Shown: positions 1 to 6,239, counted from the first letter of the stretch. The stretch is 7,206 bases of DNA from Pseudomonadaceae bacterium (GCA_947464215.1 CANHVX010000044.1:1-7206); one strand, 5' to 3'. Translations and numbers: made by a program. Notes: generated by a model from the sequence alone, not told the origin.

Positions 1-193
1 CCTCGGGTTTCTCGGCCAGATTGCCGCACTGCGGGCAGGTGCCGAGTTTGGTGGCGGCATCGGCCAGCGCCTGCACGAGCCCCGTGAGCCGCGACGGTTC
101 GGCCAACACATGCAACGCCACCCGCTGCGCGCTGCGCGGGCCCATGCCCGGCAGTTTTGCCAGAGTGCGCAGCAGTGTGTTGAGGGCCTGCAT
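1..193 (-). CDS. recR: Recombination mediator RecR, N-terminal part (3' end outside window)
   Basis: RecR works with RecF and RecO to load RecA onto single-stranded DNA at gaps and stalled forks. The 64 visible residues begin MQALNTLLRTLAKLPGMGPR. They contain the RecR helix-hairpin-helix segment (LPGMGPRSAQRVALH, about residues 14-28), which binds DNA, and the first pair of zinc-finger cysteines (C53 and C56 in CPQCGNL). The Toprim domain and the second cysteine pair would lie beyond base 1. The ATG at 191-193 gives the usual family N-terminus and follows the ybaB stop codon by 14 nt. There is no strong ribosome binding site, only a weak AGGCG upstream, so translational coupling to ybaB is likely. 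A TTG two codons upstream is a less likely start. The gene order dnaX-ybaB-recR is widely conserved and supports the call. It is partial only because the window ends. Confidence 0.95.
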   Translation of the reverse strand, partial: MQALNTLLRTLAKLPGMGPRSAQRVALHVLAEPSRLTGLVQALADAATKLGTCPQCGNLAEKPE

Positions 194-207
194 CGCCAAC
201 CGTGCGC

Positions 208-519
208 CTAAAGGATACCCGGGATGCTGAGGCCGCCGGTGACGGCGCTCATCTTCGCCTTGGTGAGCTCGTTCGCCTTGGTGAGCGCATCGGCAAAGGC
301 GGCCTTGACCAGATCTTCCAGCAAGGAGGGATCGGAGGCGTCCATGGCCTCGGGTTTGATGCGGATGGATTTCATCTCGTGCGCCCCGGAGAGCGTGATG
401 GTGACCATACCATTGCCGGCCTGGCCTTCGAGTGTGGCGGCCGCCAGCTCGGTTTGGGCCTTTTGCAGGTTGGCCTGCATCGCTTGCGCTTTCTTCATCA
501 TATCGAACATGTTAGCCAT
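208..519 (-). CDS. ybaB: YbaB/EbfC family nucleoid-associated DNA-binding protein
   Basis: This is a small (103 aa) protein of the YbaB/EbfC family. Family members form dimers that bind DNA as nucleoid-associated proteins and are found between dnaX and recR in many bacteria. The N-terminal helix (MANMFDMMKKAQAMQANLQKAQ, about residues 1-22) has the family's alternating Met/Lys/Gln pattern. A central beta-rich part follows (GNGMVTITLSGAHEMKSIRI, about residues 35-54), then a long C-terminal helix (DPSLLEDLVKAAFADALTKANELTKAKM) and the typical glycine-rich end TGGLSIPGIL. The length is normal for the family. The start at 517-519 is chosen because AAAGGA (minus strand, bases 527-532) precedes it by 7 nt; the ATG at codon 4 has no comparable site. 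It lies 24 nt downstream of dnaX and 14 nt upstream of recR, so one transcript is likely. A role beside RecR in recombination is inferred from this context only. Confidence 0.95.
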   Translation of the reverse strand: MANMFDMMKKAQAMQANLQKAQTELAAATLEGQAGNGMVTITLSGAHEMKSIRIKPEAMDASDPSLLEDLVKAAFADALTKANELTKAKMSAVTGGLSIPGIL

Positions 520-543
520 GGGGTTTTCCTTTCGTATCTGGGT

Positions 544-2235
544 TTAGTGGTGGGCCGGGAGAGGGGGGGCTACGGATTCTACCTCGGCGCCGGGAAACAG
601 TTCGAGGGCGGCTTTAACTTCGGCAGAGGCAGAGGCTGCCGTTACGCGCTCGCGCGTTTCTGCCGCATGCACCTCGGCCAAGGTTGCCGGGCGTGTGCCC
701 GCAGCGCCCACCTCGGCCTCGAGGTCGATCTGCCAGGATTGGCCTGTGGTGGCCAGCAGGGCCGCCTTGAGGTCGCGCGCTAGCTGCTCGGGGAGTTTTA
801 ACCCCCGGCTGATGTGCACAGTGAGGTGCGTCCCTTCCAGCTTCTGGCAGCTGACCTGGCGTTCCAGCTCGGCGGCCAGGGCGGGTTTTTCGGCCCGCAA
901 AGCCGCCACCAATGCCCCCCAGCTGGTGGGCAAGCTGGCACGGAGCGTCTCGGCGTGGCGGACCTTTTCTTCGCCCACCAAGCCCGCGGTAACCACCGGT
1001 AAGTGATGTGCCACCTGCGCCGCCTGCGTGTGCGCCACCGCCATGGCGCCCGCCGTGGAGGCCGGGGGAGAGGCGCCGGCCACGTGGGCTTCGGCCTGTT
1101 TCCAGATCTGTTCCAGCGGGGGCAGGGGCGCCAGATAGGCCATGCGCACCAAAGCCATGCTGAGCGTTTCGTAGGGGCGGGGCGCGTTTTTCACCTCGGC
1201 CAGCGCGGCAAACCCCACCTGATACGCCCGGCTGATTTGCGGCAGCGCCATGCTTTGGGCCAAGGGCATCGCGTGGCGGCGCTCGATTTCGGTCAGGTGT
1301 GCGCCCTCGGCCAAGGTGGGAATCAGTTTCAGGCGTGTGAGCGTGTGCAGGCATTCCAGCATCCCTTGCAGCAGGCCCAAGGCATCGGCGCCGCCGGCAT
1401 ACAACCCATCAAGCTGGGCCAAGGCCGCGGGCACCTCGCCCTTTAACAGGCTGGTGAGCAAGGGCCAGATGACCGCACGGTCGGCCACGCCCAGCATCTC
1501 TTCCACCACCCGCACGCCGATGGGTTGGCCGTGGCTGAGCGCAATGGCTTGGTCGAGCAGGCTTAAGCCATCGCGCACCGAGCCATCGGCCGCGCGGGCG
1601 ATAAGCTGCACGGCGCCGGCTTCGGCAACCACGCTCTCTTTTTCCAGCAGGCTGGTAAAATACGGCTCGAGGACTTCGCTTGGGACACGCTTGAGATCGA
1701 ACCTCTGGCAGCGGCTGAGCACGGTGAGTGGGATTTTTTGCACATCGGTGGTGGCAAAGATAAATTTCACCCGCGCGGGCGGTTCTTCCAGCGTTTTTAA
1801 CAGCGCATTGAACGCGGTGGTGCTCAGCATGTGCACTTCGTCGATAATATAGACCTTAAACCGCCCCGACACCGGCGCGTAATTTACCCCCTCAAACAGC
1901 CGCTGGATATCTTCGACACTGCGGTTGGAAGCGGCGTCGAACTCATACACATCGACATGGCGGCCGGTGCGGATGGCCTCGACCTGGGTGTCGGTATCTG
2001 GCCATGTTGCGCTGGGGCCGTTCTCGCAATTGAGGGCCATCGCCAGCAGCCGCGCGGTGCTTGTTTTGCCCGTGCCGCGGATACCCGTGAGCACATAGGC
2101 ATGGTGCAACCGCCCCGCCGCAATCGCATTGGTAAGTGTGCGCACCAATGCTTCCTGGCCCACCAGCTCGGCAAAGGTGCGGCTGCGATACTTGCGCGCA
2201 AGAACAATATAATCGGCTGGCTGATGTTCCCCCAT
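544..2235 (-). CDS. dnaX: DNA polymerase III subunit tau/gamma (DnaX clamp-loader ATPase)
   Basis: DnaX is the ATPase of the clamp loader, which opens the beta clamp onto primed DNA; the long tau form also links polymerase and helicase. The protein has 563 residues. Visible motifs are the N-terminal YIVLARKYRSRTFAELVGQE (9-28), Walker A GIRGTGKTST (51-60), Walker B YIIDEVHM (119-126), the SRC arginine-finger motif within VLSRCQRFD, and the sensor-2 segment ADGSVRDGLSLLDQAI. A collar domain follows, then an Ala/Pro-rich linker (about 396-435) and a tau-type C-terminal domain. Oddly, of the four zinc-module cysteines only C70 remains; the other positions are P79, D82 and V85. The open frame continues upstream to 2601, but that extension is low-complexity and overlaps the divergent gene. 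The ATG at 2233-2235 fits the family N-terminus. It has no Shine-Dalgarno sequence. I found no convincing slippery site that would yield a short gamma form. Confidence 0.95.
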   Translation of the reverse strand: MGEHQPADYIVLARKYRSRTFAELVGQEALVRTLTNAIAAGRLHHAYVLTGIRGTGKTSTARLLAMALNCENGPSATWPDTDTQVEAIRTGRHVDVYEFDAASNRSVEDIQRLFEGVNYAPVSGRFKVYIIDEVHMLSTTAFNALLKTLEEPPARVKFIFATTDVQKIPLTVLSRCQRFDLKRVPSEVLEPYFTSLLEKESVVAEAGAVQLIARAADGSVRDGLSLLDQAIALSHGQPIGVRVVEEMLGVADRAVIWPLLTSLLKGEVPAALAQLDGLYAGGADALGLLQGMLECLHTLTRLKLIPTLAEGAHLTEIERRHAMPLAQSMALPQISRAYQVGFAALAEVKNAPRPYETLSMALVRMAYLAPLPPLEQIWKQAEAHVAGASPPASTAGAMAVAHTQAAQVAHHLPVVTAGLVGEEKVRHAETLRASLPTSWGALVAALRAEKPALAAELERQVSCQKLEGTHLTVHISRGLKLPEQLARDLKAALLATTGQSWQIDLEAEVGAAGTRPATLAEVHAAETRERVTAASASAEVKAALELFPGAEVESVAPPLPAHH

Positions 2236-2241
2236 GCGCGA

Positions 2242-2247
2242 TGTATA
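2242..2247 (-). promoter_or_regulatory. Candidate -10 element for a leaderless dnaX transcript
   Basis: On the minus strand TATACA ends 6 nt before the A of the dnaX ATG, so transcription would start at or next to the start codon. The ATG lacks any purine-rich ribosome binding site, which fits a leaderless mRNA. No TTGACA-like -35 hexamer is found at a 15-18 nt spacing; the sequence there is C-rich. The call therefore rests on one AT-rich hexamer in GC-rich DNA and on the missing ribosome binding site. Confidence 0.3.
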
Positions 2248-2259
2248 GCGTATTTGTGC

Positions 2260-2330
2260 CGGTATGGGGAGGAGGGCCCACAAAGAAAGTCTCATCTGCA
2301 ACGTGGCCCCGCCCGCTCCATGCCATACCG
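2260..2330. repeat. Interrupted inverted repeat; possible structured RNA or 5' leader
   Basis: The outer arms, 2260-2267 and 2323-2330, form an 8-bp stem (GGTATGG pairs with CCATACC, plus one C-G pair). Further nested pairing is possible inside: 2268-2271 with 2316-2319, 2274-2277 with 2311-2314, and 2278-2281 with 2303-2306, separated by small bulges. The apex is a loop of about 21 nt. The result is a long bulged hairpin of about 71 nt. It could form in a plus-strand small RNA or in a minus-strand dnaX leader. The pairing was found by eye, without an energy calculation, and matches no RNA family I recognise. Confidence 0.35.
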
Positions 2331-2341
2331 TTGCTCGGTTT

Positions 2342-2359
2342 CCCGCCTGGCGGGGTTTT
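2342..2359 (+). terminator. Weak terminator-like hairpin in the dnaX/Nudix intergenic region
   Basis: On the plus strand CCCGC, the loop CTG and GCGGG form a short 5-bp GC hairpin followed by G and four Ts. It lies 12 nt after the inverted repeat at 2260-2330, where the terminator of a small plus-strand RNA would be expected. The stem is short and the T-tract is brief. In GC-rich DNA such hairpins arise by chance, so this is only a candidate. Confidence 0.2.
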
Positions 2360-2455
2360 GGCTGGGCACGCCGGGGCCAGCTGCTGCTTAACCCCAGACA
2401 GGCCCCATGGTCAACCCCGGCCCGCTTCCGGTTGCCGCCGCCAGCCTTTTCCTTT

Positions 2456-2462
2456 AAGGTGA
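2456..2462 (+). promoter_or_regulatory. Ribosome binding site that fixes the Nudix gene start
   Basis: AAGGTGA lies 5 nt before the ATG at 2468-2470. It is a good Shine-Dalgarno match, and it decides between this start and the upstream in-frame ATG at 2264, which would add 68 low-complexity residues with no family support. Confidence 0.7.
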
Positions 2463-2467
2463 CCGCC

Positions 2468-3037
2468 ATGAGCAAACCCAAGCGTTCCGCCACCCGCGCC
2501 GGCAAGCGTGCCAGCCGCCGCTGGCGAAAACAAAGCCCCGCCAATGGCGCGCCCACGGCAGCCCCCCGCGCCGCCAAACCCCGGCGCGAGGGTTCCGGCA
2601 CCCGTCTGCGCCACTTCTATGACGTGCGGCAATATGCCGTTTTGACCGATGTGGATGGCAAAATACTGATTTTGCAGCTGCCGAAAGATTATGACGAACG
2701 TGCCGCAAACACCTGGACCCTGCCCGGCGGCAAGCTTGAACCCACTGACGAACCCGGCGAGGGCCTGCTGCGCGAAATTGCCGAAGAAACCGGACTTCAA
2801 GCAACCTTGCAGGGCGTGTGCGCGGTGGGGCGCTGGGCCACCCGCGCCAGCAAAAAATTGGCTATTTTCTACCGTGCCACGGTTGCGGGCCACCAGCCCG
2901 ACCCCGTGCTTTCTGGAGAGCACCAGCGCGCGGTATGGGTTAGCCTGGAGGAACTGCCAGGATTCCCGTTCCATCGCACCGAAATGGCCCAGGTTATTGA
3001 CCGTGTGCTGGGCAAACCTGCCGCACCTTCCGTTTGA
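2468..3037 (+). CDS. Nudix hydrolase with basic N-terminal tail
   Basis: Nudix hydrolases cleave a nucleoside diphosphate linked to another group, using metal ions held by the Nudix box. The substrate cannot be told from this sequence. The protein has 189 residues. The box runs from G88 to L110 (GKLEPTDEPGEGLLREIAEETGL); the catalytic core R102 E103 ... E106 E107 is intact, while the usual upstream Glu is Asp (D94). The fold starts near residue 50 (YDVRQYAVLTDVDGKILIL) and ends with VWVSLEELPGFPFHRTEM. Residues 1-48 are unusual: about one third are Arg or Lys, with Ala, Pro and Ser, so the tail is probably disordered and may bind nucleic acid or another acidic partner. The start follows a good ribosome binding site. 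trxB begins 24 nt after the stop, so the two genes are probably co-transcribed. ADP-ribose pyrophosphatase or a dNTP-cleaning enzyme are possible roles, neither shown. Confidence 0.88.
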   Translation: MSKPKRSATRAGKRASRRWRKQSPANGAPTAAPRAAKPRREGSGTRLRHFYDVRQYAVLTDVDGKILILQLPKDYDERAANTWTLPGGKLEPTDEPGEGLLREIAEETGLQATLQGVCAVGRWATRASKKLAIFYRATVAGHQPDPVLSGEHQRAVWVSLEELPGFPFHRTEMAQVIDRVLGKPAAPSV

Positions 3038-3061
3038 TTCACGAAAAAAGGTAATCTTTCC

Positions 3062-4015
3062 ATGACACATGCACACTTGATCATTCTTGGCAGTGGCGCT
3101 GCCGGTTGCACGGCGGCGATTTATGCCGCGCGGGCCGGGCTGGCACCGCTGATGATCCGTGGCAACCAGCCCGGCGGCCAGCTGACCATTACCACCGATG
3201 TGGAAAATTACCCCGGGTTTGCCGAAACGATTCAGGGCCCCTGGCTGATGGAGCAAATGGAAGCCCAAGCCAAACACTGTGGGGCCACGATTGTGGGTGA
3301 CCACATTGTGCAGGCTGACCTGACCGCCAAAACACTGGTGGGCATGGGCGGCGACACCTACACCTTTGATGCGCTGATTGTGGCCACGGGGGCCTCGGCC
3401 AAGTGGCTGGGTTTGGAGAGTGAAAAAACCTACAACGGGCGCGGCGTGAGCGCCTGCGCCACCTGCGACGGTGCCTTCTACCGCAACCGCGAGGTGGCCG
3501 TGGTGGGAGGGGGCAACACGGCCCTGGAAGAAGCCCTGTATCTGGCCAATATCGCCAAACACGTGACCATCATCCATCGGCGTGACCACTTCCGTGGCGA
3601 GAAGGTGTTGCAGGACCGTGTGCTGGCGCACCCCAAAATTTCGGTTATCTGGGACCATGTGGTGGCGGACATTTTGGGAGACCCCCACCCCATGACCGGC
3701 GGGGTCACCGGATTACGTTTGGCCCATGCCAGCACCGGCGTGACGCGCGACATTGCTATCCATGGCTTATTTGTGGCGATTGGCCACCAGCCCAACACCA
3801 AGCTGTTTGCAGGCCAACTGGATATGGATGCCACGGGCTACTTAGTGGTTGAAAAAGGCACCGTGTTTGCCCTGCGCGATGGCCAGCGTGTGCCGGGCAT
3901 TTTGGCCGCCGGCGATGTGGCCGACCCCCTTTACCGCCAAGCCGTAACCGCCGCCGGCATGGGTTGCATGGCGGCGCTGGATGCCAACCGTTGGTTGGAA
4001 AGCCAACATATATAG
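3062..4015 (+). CDS. trxB: Thioredoxin-disulfide reductase (TrxB), FAD/NADPH enzyme
   Basis: TrxB passes electrons from NADPH through FAD and a redox-active disulfide to thioredoxin in the cytoplasm, supplying ribonucleotide reductase and thiol repair. At 317 aa it has the normal family length. Visible in order: the FAD-binding GSGAAG (10-15), GNQPGGQLTITTDVENYPGF (34-53), the ATGASAKWLG segment, the redox-active centre C132-A-T-C135 followed by DGAFY, the NADPH-binding GGGNTA (149-154), the phosphate-contacting HRRDHFR (172-178), GHQPNT (241-246), and the C-terminal FAD motif AAGDVADPLYRQAVTAAGMG (292-311). All catalytic residues are present, so it should be active. The ATG at 3062 follows an AAAAAAGG-type ribosome binding site by about 10 nt. 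It is probably the second gene of an operon with the Nudix hydrolase, and a strong intrinsic terminator follows about 20 nt after the stop codon. Confidence 0.97.
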   Translation: MTHAHLIILGSGAAGCTAAIYAARAGLAPLMIRGNQPGGQLTITTDVENYPGFAETIQGPWLMEQMEAQAKHCGATIVGDHIVQADLTAKTLVGMGGDTYTFDALIVATGASAKWLGLESEKTYNGRGVSACATCDGAFYRNREVAVVGGGNTALEEALYLANIAKHVTIIHRRDHFRGEKVLQDRVLAHPKISVIWDHVVADILGDPHPMTGGVTGLRLAHASTGVTRDIAIHGLFVAIGHQPNTKLFAGQLDMDATGYLVVEKGTVFALRDGQRVPGILAAGDVADPLYRQAVTAAGMGCMAALDANRWLESQHI

Positions 4016-4034
4016 CCCCCTGAGACGCCTTAAG

Positions 4035-4056
4035 AAGCCCCTGAGGGGGCTTTTTT
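4035..4056 (+). terminator. Intrinsic terminator of the Nudix-trxB operon
   Basis: AAGCCCC and GGGGCTT pair as a perfect 7-bp stem (4035-4041 with 4046-4052) around the loop TGAG, and the T-run reaches 4056. This is a classic plus-strand terminator. On the minus strand the same hairpin is followed by CTTCTTAAGG, so it may also weakly terminate flhA transcripts. The flhA stop codon (4055-4057) lies within the T-tract. Confidence 0.88.
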
Positions 4057-6157
4057 AGACCGTGGCGACGGTGCGCAGCTTGGCCTTGGGGCTTATCTCG
4101 GTTTGGGCCAGCACGGGCACAGTGGGCAATGTGCGTTCCACCAACAGGCGCGCAAAGGGCCGTGCGGTCGCACTGGTCAGCAAAATAGGGCTGATACCGG
4201 CGTTGAACTGTTTGGCAAAGGTATCGGCCGCCATACGCAGAAAAGCCTGGATTTTATCGGGGGCCATCGCCAACTGGCGCTCGGCGCCGTCTTTGTCGAG
4301 CACCACGATGGCATCGTTAAACTCTTTCTCCCAGGCCGGGCTCAGTGCCACGATGGGCAGCACGCCATCGGGCCCGATATGCTGGTGGGTAAGCTGGCGC
4401 GCCAGGCGCCCGCGCACGTGCTCGGTGAGCAAGGTTAAATTCCGCTGGCCCGGAACAACCTCGGCCAGGGCTTCCAGAATACTGGGCAAATCGCGCACGC
4501 TGACACGCTCGCGCAGCAGGTTTTGCAACACCTTTTGCAGCACGGCTTTGCTGAGCTTCTCGGGCACCAGTTCATCGATAAGTTTGCCGTGGGTGCCTTT
4601 GGCCTCTTCGAGCAGTTTATCCAATTCTGTCCGGGTGAGCAGATCGGGGAGGTTATCCTTCACGATTTCGGTGAGGTGGGTGACGATGACGTTGGCGTTA
4701 TCGACCACCGTGTAGCCATTAAACTGCGCGCTCTCGCGCTGTGTGTCGCTTATCCACTTTGCCGGTAGGCCGAAGGTTGGCTCGACCGTATCGCGCCCCT
4801 CGAGCCCGCCGAGTGTGCCCCCGGTTGGGTCCATCGCCAGCAGTAACCCGGGCTCGAGAGTGCCGCCGCCGGCCTTGGTCTCCTTGATATAAATGGTATA
4901 ATCGCCGGCCTTAAGCTGGAGATTATCTTGAATGCGCACGCTGGGGATGACAAACCCCAGCTCGCGCGCCAACTGGCGGCGTGTGGCCTTGATTTGCTCG
5001 GTTAAGCGGCCGCCCTTGGATTCGTCGATCAGGTTCAGCAGGCCGTAGCCCAGTTCCAGCCGCAACGTATCGACATGCAACAAACTGGCCAATGGCTGTT
5101 CCGGCGGCGCCGCTGCCGCCGATTCTGCCTTGGCAACGGCCTCGGCGCGGGCGGTATCTTGCCGCTTTTGCGCCTCGGCCCGCAGCGCGTTTTGTTGGGC
5201 ATACCAGCCTGCCGCACCTAACCCACCCGCTAAAAGCCAAAACGGCATTACAGGCATGCCGGGCAATATGGAAATAAGCCCGATAAGCCCTGCGGCCACA
5301 TACAATGTGCGCGGGCTGGCCCCCAACTGGCGGAACAAGGCCGTTCCCGCGACTTCCGACGTGCCCGATTTGGCCACCAGCATACCCGCCGCGATGGAAA
5401 TGGTAAGCGCCGGAATATAGGCCACCAAGCCATCGCCCACCGTGAGCAAAACGTAGCGTTCGGCCGCCTGGGCCAGGGTCATCCCGTGCGTGGTGCTGCC
5501 GACGATAATCCCCACCACAATATTGATGGCGGTGATAATCAGCCCCGCGATCGCATCGCCGCGCACAAACTTGCTGGCACCATCCATTGCCCCGTAAAAA
5601 CCCGTTTCCTGCTCTAATTCGGAACGGCGGGTGCGGGCTTCGTCTTCTTTGATAAGGCCGGCGTTGAGGTCGGCGTCGATGGCCATCTGTTTGCCAGGCA
5701 AACTATCGAGCGTGAAGCGGGCGGCGACTTCCGCAATGCGCCCCGAACCTTTGGTGATAACCACAAAGTTGACGATAATCAGAATGGAAAACAGCACCAG
5801 ACCGATAACAAAATTGCCGCCCATAATCACGTTGCCGAAGGCCTCGATGATGTGTCCGGCCGCGGCCGCGCTGGTATGGCCCTCTTCCAGGATAAGGCGG
5901 GTAGAGGCAATATTCAGCGCCAGCCGAAAGGTGGTGGTGACCAACAACAGCATCGGGAAGGCCGTGAACTCGAGTGCCTTTCTCACGAACAGAACTGTGA
6001 GAAGGATGAGCAGGCTGATGGCGATGTTGGCGGCAATCAGAATATCGAGCAGGAAGCTGGGGAGGGGCACAAAAAACAGCACGATCAGCGCGATAACGCC
6101 CATCGCCAGCAGGACATCCTGCTGGCGGGCGTTGCGGAGAATGGCGGCGAAATCCAT
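4055..6157 (-). CDS. flhA: Flagellar type III export gate protein FlhA
   Basis: FlhA is the ring-forming inner-membrane protein of the flagellar export apparatus. Its membrane part helps drive export with the proton motive force, and its cytosolic ring receives chaperone-substrate complexes. At 700 aa it has the usual length. The N-terminal half carries about eight hydrophobic segments (for example about 16-34, 35-57, 108-134, 201-221, 235-260 and 285-318). The FHIPEP signature region (GSGRIAEVAARFTLDSLPGK onward, 137-167, including AIDADLNAG) is intact, as is the conserved Asp in KFVRGDAIAG (D201), which matches the export-essential Asp of the enterobacterial protein. An Ala/Glu-rich linker (about 325-355) leads to the cytosolic domain (LLHVDTLRLELGYGLLNLID to the end). 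The ATG at 6155-6157 gives a normal N-terminus, though only a weak AAGAA precedes it. It follows the flagellin gene by 137 nt and converges on trxB. Confidence 0.97.
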   Translation of the reverse strand: MDFAAILRNARQQDVLLAMGVIALIVLFFVPLPSFLLDILIAANIAISLLILLTVLFVRKALEFTAFPMLLLVTTTFRLALNIASTRLILEEGHTSAAAAGHIIEAFGNVIMGGNFVIGLVLFSILIIVNFVVITKGSGRIAEVAARFTLDSLPGKQMAIDADLNAGLIKEDEARTRRSELEQETGFYGAMDGASKFVRGDAIAGLIITAINIVVGIIVGSTTHGMTLAQAAERYVLLTVGDGLVAYIPALTISIAAGMLVAKSGTSEVAGTALFRQLGASPRTLYVAAGLIGLISILPGMPVMPFWLLAGGLGAAGWYAQQNALRAEAQKRQDTARAEAVAKAESAAAAPPEQPLASLLHVDTLRLELGYGLLNLIDESKGGRLTEQIKATRRQLARELGFVIPSVRIQDNLQLKAGDYTIYIKETKAGGGTLEPGLLLAMDPTGGTLGGLEGRDTVEPTFGLPAKWISDTQRESAQFNGYTVVDNANVIVTHLTEIVKDNLPDLLTRTELDKLLEEAKGTHGKLIDELVPEKLSKAVLQKVLQNLLRERVSVRDLPSILEALAEVVPGQRNLTLLTEHVRGRLARQLTHQHIGPDGVLPIVALSPAWEKEFNDAIVVLDKDGAERQLAMAPDKIQAFLRMAADTFAKQFNAGISPILLTSATARPFARLLVERTLPTVPVLAQTEISPKAKLRTVATV

Positions 6158-6189
6158 ATGCGGTTCTTGTAAGTGGGCCCTTTGACCCG

Positions 6190-6207
6190 CAGGTTAGGCA
6201 TAACCTG
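6190..6207. repeat. Perfect inverted repeat upstream of flhA (candidate operator or leader hairpin)
   Basis: CAGGTTA (6190-6196) and TAACCTG (6201-6207) are perfect inverted copies separated by GGCA. The repeat lies 32 nt upstream of the flhA start, between it and the flagellin terminator. It has no T-tract on either side, so it is not a terminator. It could be a binding site for a dimeric regulator of flagellar genes or a hairpin in the flhA leader. The sequence alone does not decide. Confidence 0.45.
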
Positions 6208-6239
6208 GCTGCTTGGCAAGGCTTTACCCTAAACCAACC

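Larger units (their letters stand above)
2236..2467. other. Divergent intergenic region between dnaX and the Nudix gene
   Basis: This 232-base stretch separates two genes that point away from each other, so it must hold the promoters for both transcription units. The half next to dnaX contains the -10-like hexamer and a stacked inverted repeat. The half next to the Nudix gene is very GC-rich and shows only a loose 6-bp inverted repeat (GGGGCC at 2373-2378 with GGCCCC at 2401-2406, 22-nt loop). Both coding frames run open into the region, but the translations are low-complexity and lack family N-terminal features, so I do not extend either gene. I looked for a signal recognition particle RNA and did not find its conserved apical loop. 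Confidence 0.7.

Noticed and set aside
202..783. A 193-codon plus-strand frame antisense to ybaB and the end of dnaX
   Set aside because: The Gly/Leu/His/Arg-rich translation resembles no protein I know, and the opposite strand carries well-supported genes.
1186..1194. GTGAAAAAC in dnaX as a programmed frameshift site giving the gamma form
   Set aside because: It is not the canonical A-AAA-AAG type, and the -1 frame stays open for about 190 codons, so slippage would not give a short gamma. The GAAGAAAAGG near 965 is also not a canonical heptamer.
2208..2213. TATAAT on the plus strand as a promoter for a small RNA or the Nudix gene
   Set aside because: The hexamer is perfect, but no TTGACA-like -35 lies 16-18 nt upstream and it falls within the dnaX coding sequence. 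It is kept only as a possible start for the structured region at 2260-2330.
2373..2406. Signal recognition particle RNA upstream of dnaX, a location where it is sometimes found
   Set aside because: The minus strand has AAGCAGCAGC within a GGGGCC/GGCCCC stem, which resembles one side of the apical loop, but the CCGGAAGG tetraloop region and the GGTCAGG side are missing.
2264..2467. Upstream extension of the Nudix frame by 68 codons
   Set aside because: No ribosome binding site precedes it, the composition is Trp/Pro/Arg-rich and unlike a folded domain, and a good ribosome binding site precedes the ATG at 2468.
2236..2601. Upstream extension of the dnaX reading frame by 122 codons
   Set aside because: The added sequence is low-complexity, overlaps the divergent Nudix gene and has no family support; the conserved DnaX N-terminus begins right after the ATG at 2233-2235.
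2411..3688. A 425-codon open frame antisense to the Nudix and trxB genes
   Set aside because: It lies opposite two clearly recognised genes and its translation is a His/Gly/Gln-rich mirror of their codons, a common artefact in GC-rich DNA.
6190..6230. Sigma-28-type flagellar promoter for flhA (TAAA followed by GCCAGGTTA on the minus strand)
   Set aside because: The spacing is 13 nt instead of about 15, and the second element matches GCCGATAA only in part. No sigma-54 GG-N10-GC site with good flanks was seen either.
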